Of a DNA stretch of 64,000 nt, positions 11,947 to 23,900 are shown piece by piece. The DNA lies in NCBI RefSeq assembly GCF_954871325.1, contig NC_088775.1:72145561-72209560 (forward strand). The letters are read 5' to 3'. The position numbers and the translations under genes were made by a program. The DNA comes from Gordionus sp. m RMFG-2023. Its lineage: Eukaryota; Nematomorpha; Gordioida; Chordodea; Parachordodidae. The stretch's first letter is position 1, and each line of letters starts with the position of its first letter. The notes below the pieces were generated by a model. It saw only the letters and a program-made list of their open reading frames with translations. It had not been told where the DNA came from and searched no databases.

Positions 11947-12852
11947 TAGGGGAGATCGGGGTTATATTGTCCATAAAAAATTGAAGTGCTATAAAAAATA
12001 GACAAAGCAAATTTTCTAAAATGTTTAAACGTAATTTTATTCTTTACATATATCTCTACGTTAAGAAAAAAATCATTTAGTTTTTAATTAATGCGATAAA
12101 AAAATGAAAATTTAAATTTTATGAGAAACACCCGGGGTAGCTACTATCCTTTCACGTTACTTGTCATATGCATATCGCTTCTTTATTTTTAGATTTTAAA
12201 AAAAAATTTATATAAAAGTTTGATTCTAAGTAAATAAATAAAAATAAATTGTCGAATATGTTAAATTTTTTAGGGTTCATCTATATCACATATGTCATCC
12301 GGAAGACTTGTTGTCACTTAAATCTGTTATATAATTATAAAAAAAGTCAATCATCTTCATATTGTCACTAGTGGTCCTAGACAAACTAGTGGCTTCTAAT
12401 GTTTTTATAAATTTAGTTGGATTTTTTTTATTCAAAATAATCCCTGCTTAAAAATGGCTAATACGCACCCCGCCAAAACCTGTTCCAGATCTTCACAATT
12501 AATAAAATATAATTTTAAAATATTAAGTTACCATAAATTATTTCAATATTTTTATATATGATAAAATATATATTTCTTTATCATTTAGAATTAATATTAA
12601 GTCCAATCAACGTTTATAAAAAAAGTTATTAGTGAAAATGTAAAATTTTAAAAAGTTACTTTGGGTATGTTGAAATTTAAATTTGCATTAAAATTTTTCA
12701 TGAGCAATTTTGTCAGAAACATTTTTGGACCTACTTAAGCACCTTATTAAATACATATTTGGCTTAAATTTCAAAATTTAAACTTTATTAATTTTTAAAT
12801 TATCCGAGAAGGAAATACCTACCCCGGGAATACACTATCCCCGGTCTCCCTT
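11947..12852. mobile_element. TIR element with GGGGAGATCGGGG tips, about 0.9 kb, non-autonomous
   Basis: The left tip AGGGGAGATCGGGGTTA is mirrored at the right end by TATCCCCGGTCTCCCTT. The interior has further CACCCGGGGTAGCTAC and ACCCCGCC words but no reading frame. Ends of this kind mark DNA-transposon derivatives in many invertebrates. I could not settle a clean target duplication. Confidence 0.65.
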
Positions 12853-13325
12853 TATTTGATTTTTTTTTAAAGTTATAGTTGTGATATTTAAATTTTCTTC
12901 TATTTGTATCTAAGTCCAATCAAGTTAGAAATAAATCATTTTAAAATAGGTTTTAATTTAGGGTGGTGGGGAACAACTTTCCTTCTTATATATATTAATC
13001 GGGCTTTACCTTTAGTGCATACAAATTTATATTTTACACAACTCTTTATTCAATTCCACAATTTAAAAAAAATACAATTTTTAAACGAAATAAAGAAAAT
13101 GCAAATGCAATTTTTTTTTCTCGATATTTATGTCTTTTTCTTTTTACAATGATTTAATACGAAAACATTTATTTATTACTATATTATTTTTTTATTTACA
13201 ATGATTTAAGCTTTGTCCTAAATGTTTTGAAATAAAACCTCAAAATTCATAAATTTTTGAATATTAATATAATTATTAAACATGTCCTTTTATTATTTTT
13301 TTTTACAAAAAAAACAAAAAAAAAA
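12853..13325. other. A+T-rich gap, nothing recognised
   Basis: No credible coding region is seen. A + strand open stretch at 12904-13152 is low in complexity and has no recognisable domain. Poly-A near 13305-13325 abuts the inverted arm that starts at 13331. Confidence 0.4.
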
Positions 13326-14169
13326 TAGCGGTTTGACTAAACTCAAATGCCAAGGTAAACTGCAAATGCTTAGGTAAAAATAGGTAAAAAATTTTGTTAT
13401 ATTCTCTCTTAATTGGAGCGAGGTTCATTTTCTTATTCTATAAAAAACATAAAAAATTATATTTTTAGATATATTCAATAATAAATGAATAGACATTAAT
13501 AGTTGTATTTCCTTTTATCTCATAATAAAGAGTTTAAATCCTTTAGTATATTTTTTTTTGTTGTAATTATATCTTTATTACGTATATTATCTTATTTAAT
13601 TTACATAAAACCTAATTAAAAATATTATAATTTATAAATTTATAATTAAAAATAAAATTCTATAATTGAGTCCCCAAAAAGGAACCATAATTGTGTCTAA
13701 AAATTTCTATTTGAATTTTTTGCCGAATAAAAAGGAATTCTCTTAGTTCATTTGTAAAAAGTCATATTTTATTAGCAAGATTTTTTAAAAACAAAAATGT
13801 TGAAGGCGATAAATGCCCGTTAGTAGAAGTTACTACTGGAGTGAATAAAAAGTTTTTAAAATTTTTGTATTTGTTTATCTTTTTAATTTCAGCCTGTGTT
13901 ATTAAATTGAAATTTATGTTTGAAGGAAATGATGAGACACACGTGTAGTCCCATATGAGTGATTTGCCGAGGGCCCAAGGTATGGTTGTCATACCATCAG
14001 GTCTTAAACCATCTACTTGAGATAAATTTGATGGTTCGAGATTGTTTGGAATGTGTGCAGCTGTTAAGCTTCTATTTATTATATGGTTTACAGCTGAGTG
14101 GTGTTGATGTCGCCCTTGACTAAAAATGCAATTTAAGCCATGTCTACCCTTTGAATCAACGGGTGATTT

Positions 14170-15186
14170 TCATTTGATGCAGGCATGAGGCTGTACTATA
14201 TCGCAACCTAGACGTAAATCAATGGTTACTCTCAGTTGTTCATCTGATAAGAGATTACCAAGGTTGCGACTAGGGAGTGATTCTAACCATTCATAACCAC
14301 CAAGTCTGTCAGATAATTGGAGGAGTTGAATGCAATCTAAAGGTGGATTGACTGATATATCTCTCTGGTATTTAGAGATTAAAGGTGTGAAAAATTTTTT
14401 GTGTGTGATGATTGATGGTAATACGGTGTTAATAGGTGTGTTTGCCTTCCATTTGTCAATAGCATCATCTAATAAACGATCGGTAGGGCATATGAAGCCA
14501 GGAATCATAGAATTGTTAGATAATCTAGATGATACGAATGGTGATAAGGATAAAAGATTGAGTGGAAAAAAATCTAAACCGCCTAATTTAGAAGGTAGCT
14601 GAGCAAGTGACCAATTTAATGAGTTTAAATTTATGTTTAAAATTTTTTCCAGAAATATTTTAAATTTATCCTGAATTTTAAATATGAATTCATTGTTTTT
14701 GAAAAAAGATGATGATCGAAAAATGTGCATAAATTTAGGTATGTACAGGCATTTGCGAATTAAAAATAAAGATTGATGAGCTGGTAGGAGACTTAGAATG
14801 TGCTCCATACTGTAAACGCTTTTAAAAATTTTGTGGAGAAAATCTTCCGACTTGGTCGCATTAGCTAATGGGGACCCAAGTAAAGTTAAGCTGTCAGGAG
14901 CAATGATTTTGTAGCCTTCCAACTTTTGTGGCTTATTGTTTAAGCAACATAATTCTGTTTTATTTATGTTGAGTACCAGGCCGATAGCTTGGGAATTGAT
15001 TTCCAGGTGTTTTAAGGCGCTTAGTACATTAGCTGAAGGGCCACAGATGGTCCCATCGTCTAAATACCATAGATTAAGATCTAGGTTGAAATTTTGTTTA
15101 ATTTGGTAGATGAGATGATGGATTCCAAAACAAAAAAGAAGAGGTCCTGATGGAGCCCTCTTGGGATAAAATCTGATAAGATCCAT
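14170..15186 (-). pseudogene. LINE copy 2 reverse transcriptase palm/thumb frame
   Basis: This is 338 codons without a break. Near residue 12 PSGPLLFCFGIHHLI is RT motif 4. About residues 38-45 give LNLWYLDDGT, whose YLDD holds the two catalytic aspartates. NINKTELCC and SLTLLGSPL follow (motifs 6-7). LAQLPSKLGGLDF near residue 195 and GGYEWLESLPSRNLGNLL near residue 300 are in the thumb/connection also seen in copy 1. Family knowledge: this enzyme copies the element RNA at a nicked target. Upstream QGDP has been lost at a break, and the frame ends in the Cys/His cluster. Confidence 0.85.
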
Positions 15187-15195
15187 ATGTCAAAG

Positions 15196-15331
15196 GCGTC
15201 TGAAAACTATATGAGGATTCAATAAATTTAGAATAACAGGGAAAAGTTTCATAGAAGAATTTTGCGTCTGAAAACTATATGAGGATTCAAAAAATTTAGA
15301 ATAACAGGGAAAAGTTTCATAGAAGAATTTT
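15196..15331. repeat. 68-bp tandem duplication inside LINE copy 2
   Basis: Two nearly identical units start GCGTCTGAAAACTATATG at 15196 and 15264 and differ at about one base. The unit is not a multiple of three, so the duplication itself breaks the RT frame. Its low divergence says it is recent compared with the rest of the element. Confidence 0.85.
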
Positions 15332-17299
15332 AAAAATGAGGTACAATGTAGGCTATTGAAGGCATTTTTGAAATCTAGTTTACATATTACAGAATCAGGT
15401 GGTGGGTTTTCTAAGTAAATTCTTAAGGTATGAGCCGCTATTTCACAGCCACCCTTGATCCCAAAACCTAGTTGATAAGGATTTAATATGTTGACAGCAT
15501 CATGTTTGATGTGTTCGATGTTGGCTAATAATCTTCTGAAAAAGGAGCCTACTGCAATGGGACACCAAAAAGGTGAGTTTGTATTGGAATATCATCATTT
15601 ATTATGTTATTACAAAAAGTTTTTAAAGCCTTGATGACAGAACTATGGGAAGAATTTTTTGAATTAATTAAGTATTGAAAATAGGAGGGTCTGAAACCAT
15701 CAAGACTACCTGCTGAGTTTTTATTGAAAGAATTGATAGCATTGACTATTTCATCACTGTTAAAAATTACAGTGGTAGATTATCTGTAGAAGCTTCAGGA
15801 TGTAGTTGTTTCAATAGTTGTAATGTTTCTTTATTGATAGGAGAAAGATGGTTATCTGAGGATATGAGTTTAATTGCACCACTTATGTCACCTTGATCTA
15901 TTTTATTTGATATTATTTTGCATTTGTGTGTTATATCATCTTACTTGCTTTTTAACATTATGATTGTAGTTAATCATTTTAATAGTGTCAAAATTATCAA
16001 TGTTTGATTTTATTTGTTCATGTAATGGGGTCTCTTTGTTAGCGGGACGTATAAGACATTTGTGAGAGAAGGTTAATAAGTCTTCCCATGATTTTAAACA
16101 ATTTAAGTTATCATTAACTTTTGTGATAAGTTTAATAACAAAATTTAAAATTAGGTTTCTAAATTTATTTGGTAGATGTGTTAAAGTGGGTCCTTTTTTC
16201 CATTCAAAAAATCTTTCAAGAAAATCTGTGTTAATAGGGGGAGGATGAGGCTCAATAATATTTAATAAGGGTTTGGGTATTGTTATAATTTCATTGGTTG
16301 GAGATTTTTGAGAGGAAGGACATGTTGACCCTTTGTAACTATGTTTATATAAAAGATTGCCCTTTGTCACTTTAATTAGTTTAGCACAGATGTTGCAAAT
16401 TGTTGACATTGTTTTATATTATTTTTTAACATAAGAATATTTGTATTATAAAAATTAAAATTTCTTAGCAAAACTATGTATATAGGATTATGAATATTTA
16501 AATTGATGTTACAAAATTGCTTGTTACAAGTTTGAGGGTTTGTGTAATGTGCAAGAAAACTATGAGAGGTATTGTTTGTAATTTTGATCCTGCACCTCTA
16601 GGCAATGATGGGCCAAAGAGACTGTAATGATTTTCACGTTTGTCGGCAAGTAATTGGATTAATTTTATGAATGATAAAAATAATTAAAAGCAAATTAAAA
16701 AATTAATATTTTCGTTTCATGGATAGATGATAAAAATTAAATAATAATACGCCAACTAGCCGATTTTATATTAATACTTTTTTTAAGATAATTATATTAA
16801 TAGATTTAAACTATTTATTATGAGATAAAAGAAAATACAACTATTAATGTCTATTCATTTATTATTGATTAAATCTAATAATATAATTTTTATATGATAT
16901 TCATATCATAAGAAAATGAACTCACTCCAATTAATAGAGAATATGTCAAAAATTTTTACCTAAGCATTTGCAATTTACCTTGGCATTTGCAGTTTAGTCA
17001 AACACCTTTTTAAATAATAATATAATATGATTTTAAAATATACTAAAACAAAGAAAATTTTTAATTTATTTCTATTAATAGATTTAAACTATTTATTATG
17101 AGATAAAAGGAAATGTAACTATTAATATCTATTCATTTTCTATTGATTACATCTAATAATATAATTTTTATAAGTTATACATATCATAAGAAAATGAATC
17201 TTACCCCAATTAATAGAATATATATCAAAATTTTTTACCTAGGCATTGGCATTTGCAGTTTACCTTACCATTTGCAGTTTAGTCAAACCCAAAAAATAG

Positions 17300-17789
17300 C
17301 GGTAATAAAATCGAAAAATAACATACTTTAATATTATTTATTAGTTTTTTCATAAAAATTACCCAAATAAATATTCATATTGTTTTTGAAAAAAATTTTA
17401 AATGGCGAAAAATGATTTAAAACAATGTTTTATTTTAACATAAAATAACATGTTATTTTTTATTAAAAATTAATGGCCCCTTAAAGTTTTTTCTTCTTTT
17501 TTTAAAACTAAATTAAATTATAAATTAACATTTGTCAGTTGTATTTGGAAGACTTTAATCAGTATTTTTCTAAATCAAATTATTTACTATAATGGTACTG
17601 GGTTAGTTCCACTCATAAATTTAGTTTCATCTGGGTTAAAGGTTTGTCGGTATCCTGAGAAAAAAACTGGCATAATTATATGAAAGATAGGCCTTCATAT
17701 AATTTACGTTCGCTTTTGGCAGGTCTATGACCAACGTGCAAGATAAGATAAGAGATTTTTTAGATTTAGGACACAGCCTTAACGTTAAC
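17300..17789. other. A+T-rich gap, nothing recognised
   Basis: No gene or clear element end is seen between the inverted arms and the gypsy fossil. Confidence 0.4.
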
Positions 17790-20105
17790 ACAAATGTCTT
17801 TATTTATTACTATTATTTATTTATTAATAGTCACGTTTTTTTACTTATAACATGTCCCACTAACATAACTCCTATGTACCCCCCCCCTCCCACAGGCTCT
17901 CGAATATCTCCTCTAAATATAATCGGTCGGACCATCCTCCAAATTTCCTCATTCAAATCAATTTCCATTGTCTACAACCTCTATGGTTAGCCCGCTATCT
18001 ATCTTAGCTGATTCTTCGGCTACATCCTCATCTCCCGTTAAGTCTATCTGCAAACTATTCGATTCTATACCACTTGCAACGATTGTCCCTGTAATTCCAA
18101 TCTCTTCTCAAGGATAAACTGGCCCATAATTATTCCCGCGCATCTGCCACAGGCCTCCGATTGGTACCTGCTACAAAGTGCATGGGTGACCCTCTTCGGC
18201 TTTGACGTCGTCCCAAATCTTCGCTTGCCTTTCGGGGCATCAGTTCACTGTGTCGGTGGGAGTTACATCTAAAATATATCCTGTGGTTCACCGACAGGTG
18301 GACTATAAACTTCAGAAAATCCCATCTAGTCGTGGACAAATTCTCTTTCGAATCTCTATATCACTCATATGCCACACTTTATGAGTCGTCATTAACTGAG
18401 AATAAGTATATTATCACTATTTCTGCTATTTTTATTCCCGGTACTGTTCTACCTCTTGGGTATACTAACTTACTCGTCATCCATCGATGATAACTTTTTC
18501 CTTCATTCTCCTCTCATAGTTCTAGCTCTATTACTGATATATTAATATCGTGGGCTCCTTAGTTCCCTAAGTCTGTTCATTTTTGTCCGTTTGTAGCCGC
18601 AGATAAGCTTTGCGTCGGTGTTGGTAATAACCATATCCATAACTTGGGCCAATATTAAGCTTATTCATATTAGGTCGCTCCATTAGATTCCCCCTCCCCC
18701 AATCATTAGCAAATTCTTTAATACTTACGATGGTTAAAAGTCAGTACCTGGAACCGATCTCAATCTTCTGGGATTACCCTCTTACGTATTTGGTCCCGGT
18801 GCGTAACTCCTCCATCGGCATATCTCACCCGACATAATTTTCCAATATTCTCAACACCCTAGACACCAATTTCTTAGTTCTTCCAAATATCCTTGCCCAC
18901 ACCGTCTGTTTTACCATGAATTCCGACGTCTTAGCTGTCTACCGCTTAATCCAGAGTTTTTTTCAGTGAATCAAATAAAATTCGGGTTTGCTGCCCAGTG
19001 AATTTTTTCTCTGAGGACTGTTTTTCTCCCTTCCGACTATTTTTTGAATAAGCTACTGCTACCCAAATCTCTCTTTCACCACACTACGCCTTTCGAAACC
19101 AATTTTTGACCATTGCCACCATTCTCTCCGCCTGACCATTCGAGTTCGGGTGATATGGCGGGGCTAAAATTAGTCTGTCCCAGTTTCTGCACAAAATACT
19201 TTGAGATGCCTAATTACGAAGGCTGCACCCCTTGTCCCATACAATTATTACCACCACGAACCGGGTCCATAGATTCTTTAATGTTTTTACTATCACTTGA
19301 GTCTCCAATCCCCTCACTTCTTCATACTCTTCCCATTAGCGTCCAAAATCAAAAAGGTCTACGTGTATTCGCTCCCGTGGCTGTATAGCTCTCGATCATG
19401 CACTTTTTTGTCTTTATGCGGCATATTTGCCCATGAATTACACATGTAAGAGGTAGAATAGTACCGGAAATAAAAATAGGAGAAATATTGAGAATATACT
19501 CTCAAATTAATGACGGTATATGAATGATATAGAGATTCGAATAAGCATTGGTTCGCCACAAGGGGTTATTATAAGGATGCGCGGTCAAAGAGCCGGAGAA
19601 CCACATGAAGAGAGACGGCGAATTAGATGTTATAGATGTAACTCCCTCTGACGTAGGGTAAACTGATGTCCAGAAAGGCAAGCGGAAGGTCACCCATACA
19701 TAGCAGCTAACAATCAAAGATCTATAGCAGAAATGCGCGGGAATAATTAAGGGTCAGTTGCACCTGGAGAAGAGATTGGAATAACCGGGACAACCGTTAC
19801 AAGGAGAATAAAATCAAATAGTTTGCACATAATCAACTTAACAAGAGATGAGAATGTAGCTGGATCCGTCAATGAAACCGAGATAGATAGCCGGCTAATT
19901 ATCAAGCCAAACGGTTGGGATAGAGAGCTCAGGGAAGTAATGACAGAAAATGAAGAGGTCGGAGAGATAATGGAATTGGATCAGAAGGAATTTTCGAAGA
20001 CTAGTTGGAATGTTGTCTGACCAATTCGGATTTGGAGGAGATGTTCAGGAGTCTGGGAGATGCTTAGGAGTTATTTTGGTGGGACACGTTATAAGTAAGA
20101 AAAAA
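17790..20105. mobile_element. Ty3/gypsy-type retrotransposon fossil, mosaic with inverted arms
   Basis: The - strand at about 19200-19060 reads PPYHPNSNGQAERMV, the integrase C-terminal core of gypsy/retroviral elements. The left part (about 18470-17790, - strand) and the right part (about 19450-20105, + strand) are homologous to each other but inverted, sharing a gag-like stretch and an end with TTATAAGTAAnAAAA. The structure is therefore two inverted element pieces around an integrase piece. It is clearly more G+C-rich than its surroundings. It is broken many times and looks old; it is a dead fossil. Confidence 0.75.
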
Positions 20106-20996
20106 ACCTGACTATTAAATGAATCGTAATAAATAAATAATTGTATTTTTATTATTTTTTTCGTTTATAAATTGTATTTTTTTTTAAGTTGTGGGATTGA
20201 ATTAAGAGTCGTTTAAAATAAATAAATTTGTATCCACTATAAATAAAAATTCCATTATGATTTAATTTAATAAGAAGGAAAGTATATTATTTGTTAATAG
20301 CCAGGTTTTTTTTCTCTTACTTATAATAATTGGCTTTATAAATTGGCCAAGGAAATTCAATCTTTGAACCCAAATTATATTAAAGTGTATTTAAAAATGG
20401 ATATAACTCATACAAATACTTTTTATCAAAGTGTATCTAGCACAGATACCACATTTTTGTATCTAGATACTTTGACAACTCTGGAAATTATGAACACACG
20501 AATAATATTTTATTCCATTTTAAGATCAACATAATATATTGTATTATAAAAAGATAATAATATAATAAATTTTGGATTTGACCGCATCAATAACTTATTT
20601 TGATCGGTTATTTTTATTGCATTTATATTATTTTATCCTTCATTTCACTATAATTTCGGATGGATGCTGCAAAATAAATAAATTTTTTAATAGTTTTGCT
20701 TTTATGCCAGTAAATTTATATATATGTTGAATTTATTAAAGGTATATAATAATATATAAGATCAAAAATAGTTATACATTTCCTTACACATAAACAATAG
20801 CCATTAAAATGAGCTTTAAAAAATATTATACGATAAATTTTTATTTTTTACTTTGCTCTAAATATTCTCCATATTATATTATGTATTTTTAAGATCCTTT
20901 TTTTTATAATTTATGATAATATATTGGTTTTATAAAGGTCATTTTACTTCTCTATATATTTTTCAAAAATATATTTATAATAAATATTAATAAAAG
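20106..20996. other. Upstream flank of the USP8 exons; repeat end at about 20400-20492
   Basis: Mostly A+T-rich. At 20440-20492 a sequence ending GTATCTAGATACTTTGACAACTCTG matches the one ending near 30057, probably ends of one hAT-like repeat family. No upstream USP8 exon could be recognised, though the frame suggests one exists. Confidence 0.45.
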
Positions 20997-23900
20997 ATTT
21001 CCCAAATATCCCCCCATTAAACGATATCCATATAAATGAAGCGAGTAGCTATCAAATGCCATATAATGTTCCGATCCAGTCCGCACCTTATCTTCTCAAT
21101 AACGACGCCAAAATTTCACAATACACTTATCACGCTAGTCCCTACGTAAATAGCCAGGCGGTTCCTTACAAATATGATCCCTATTTAACTAATATTAATT
21201 ATTTTAGTCCCAATTATAATACAGATGTTCTTGACCGCAGACGCGATAATAACTTAAACTCATCTAATTACGCGCAACCGGAAATACCCATATCAAATCC
21301 TCATTACAACACTTTTGGGAACGAGAATAATTCTATCAACTCTCAATTCAACACTGCTTATCATATAAACTACCAAAATCATAACCCCAATTATACTCGT
21401 TTTTCCTATCCTACCAACAACTCGCCATTTTGCAGAACCAGATCTAATCCCGATTTGCTTAACACTTGCCATTCAATAGTACTCCCCAATTCGTTATTGG
21501 GGACGGATGATTTCGATTGTGGGAGTAGGCCCCAGCAGATTTCCAACTTAGATGCCGGCATAAAATATTTTAACAAATTGAAAATCTCCTTGGGTCATGA
21601 TCAGAATGAATGTATTAAGGATGATAATCATCCAGTCAAACATACCAAAGTTAATTTAATGAAATGATACTACGTCTTTTTTTTCACGCTAGATTATTTT
21701 AAATAATGAAGGTAACCAGAGCGGTTTAGACCGCTCCACAATCCTAATTTTTTTAATGAAAAAATCGGCTAACCTTCACTGGTTTTAAATCTAATATGAA
21801 TTTTATTAACATTATACATTTTTTATTGAACACGCATTCTACTTCTAGAACGGACATTCGTTGTTTTCACCAGATTATCAGCCGAAATATAAAGCGGTGA
21901 ATATTCAAGATTATTCCTCCTCTTCTACCCTCTCTAATTTTCCGAAAATTGACCGGTCCCTAAAGCCTTATAAACCTTCCAATTCCTCTCTTAAATTGTC
22001 GACAAATACCCTCGTGGGTGGAAATCGATATTACGACTCCGTAAACGACCAACACAAAGACCCGGAAAACGTAAATACTGGTTACTTAATAAATCGCGCA
22101 TCGTCATCCGAAGAGGATTCCCCTTTGAAGTACAAGAATTACCCACCGTTAGAAGCGGATAATGAAGCCACTGAATCTGATCGGCACAAAGATCACGCGG
22201 CAGAAGAAATTAATTCGAGGTATATGTTTCTAATTAAATACTAGGTGATCATAATATTTTAAGTTGCATATATGCTTAATTATTTATTTATCAAACTCTT
22301 TTAACTTGAGAGGGGAAATGAATATTTTAAAAAAACGATATTCTTTGATAACAAAATGTTATACACACTTTTTTCCCCTCAAAGATCATATTCCTACGAA
22401 AACCTTGATACACCAACTTATAGCTCAAGAGTACCAAACTTAACTAACATTAGTAGCCATTCGTTAGCTTCTGCCCAACAAAATAATTATTCCCATTCTA
22501 TCCCGGTATTCATTTTACAAAATATATTTAGAAGTAGTGATTATTTTAAGAGGCTATGACTATGATTAGCGAGAACGAGAGGGTAGGCCGTGCTTCTGCG
22601 AAAACTCTAAGGTCGGGGGGGGGGGGTTTAAATCTAAGATCGCATTAATTTCTATACTTTTCATCGATTGATTGCTATAAGGCTATGAAAAATTGAGTGT
22701 ATTCCTTCAGGTTCTAATATAATTTCTGCCGCGGGAATGAGAATTATAAGAGGAAATATTTTGATAGAGAAAGGAAATATGAGATAAATATTATTTGGGG
22801 GGAATTATAAAATTTTAATTTAATATTCCGCCAGTAAAATATTTAAATTCACCCGCCCTTCCACTCTTTTTGTGCCCCCCTATTGCAGGATTGTATAATA
22901 AATTACACATACATATATTTGTAATTTTTTAAATATGTTTTACATAATTTTAACTCATAGAACTATGGTTTGACAGGCATATTGAACACCGGGAACTCTT
23001 GTTTCATCAATTCGATCTTGCAAGGCCTATCCCACACTACACCCTTGGCCGAATACTTTGTTAATAAGCGATACCTCAAGCATTTAAATTATAATAAGTT
23101 TTTAAAAAATTGTCATACAAAAATTTTTTTGTTATAAGTTCCTTTTTTGAAGATTAGTTTTATTCATTTTACATAATTTTTTATATTTTCATATTGTAAG
23201 GAAAAACAAAAAGTTTAACCAATCACAGCAAAGATCATTAGCTGCAGAGTTCGCGGGCGTTGTTGGAGCCCTTTGGAGGGCGGAATATCTTTCCATAAAT
23301 CCCATCAGTTTTTCTGTAAGGAATGTTCTTTCTTTCCTAATTTATTGTTAATATTTCTTACTTGCCGATAAAAAAAGATTGTAAATAGAAGTTATATTTT
23401 GAATTAATTTACTATATATATTTTTTATGTAGCCTTTTGATTAAAATTGTTTATATAATAGATATTTTATGGATTTAGGTATAGGAGCTATTTTTGTAAT
23501 TAAATTAAGAATATTTGGAAGACTTTTGCAATTACTATATATATTGTACATCCTATTCAGAACACGATGTCGCAATACGCCCCCTTAATAGAGATCGGGA
23601 CACAGCAGGATAGTCACGAATTATTAACGTTTCTAATAGATGGACTCCACGAGGATTTAAACATAGCCAATACCTCGGTTCTTACTGACACGCAAAATCA
23701 AAATAATGAATCTCAAACAAATATGAACATTCCCGATTCTCTCGCCTCATCCAAAGCTTGGAAAGCCTATCGAAAATCTAATGACTCCATTATAGTTGAT
23801 TTGATGAGTGTAAATTTATAAATTTTTACGTTTTTTTCCTATATTTAATATCATTATAAAATAAATCACTGTAATCGATTTAAGATCGCTGGGTATTTTT

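Larger units (their letters stand above)
13690..16409 (-). mobile_element. Non-LTR retrotransposon (LINE) with C-terminal restriction-like endonuclease, copy 2, broken
   Basis: The domain order is the same as copy 1: N-terminal zinc finger CNICAKL..YKH (16409-15936), an RT finger/palm region broken between about 15930 and 15190, an intact RT palm/thumb stretch (15186-14170) with WYLDDGT and LPSKLGGLDF, then HGLNC...GRH and LRPDGMTTIPW..GKSLIWDYT (about 14160-13762). It differs from copy 1 at many residues, so the two are separate insertions of different age or subfamily. A 68-bp tandem duplication at 15196-15331 shifts the frame inside the RT. It ends near a shared ATAATTGTGT word, also found at the end of copy 1. 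Confidence 0.85.
13331..17288. repeat. Long inverted-repeat arms flanking LINE copy 2
   Basis: The left arm (about 13331-13550) starts GGTTTGACTAAACTC and runs through AAATGCCAAGGTAAACTGCAAATGC. Its reverse complement appears at about 16795-17010 and again at 17075-17288, the two right arms being direct repeats of each other. The outermost sequences both touch an ATAGCGG word (13326 and 17295). Together they enclose the LINE at 13690-16409. The arms look like the terminal repeats of a DNA transposon or MITE family rather than LINE UTRs, because LINE copy 1 lacks them. Confidence 0.7.

Noticed and set aside
14330-14602. + strand 90-codon frame over LINE copy 2
   Set aside because: Antisense shadow of the reverse transcriptase thumb.
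13331-17288. Treating the inverted arms plus LINE as one transposon with an ATAGCGG target duplication
   Set aside because: The word is offset by a few bases relative to the right arm and the right arm is duplicated, so the boundaries are not clean enough.
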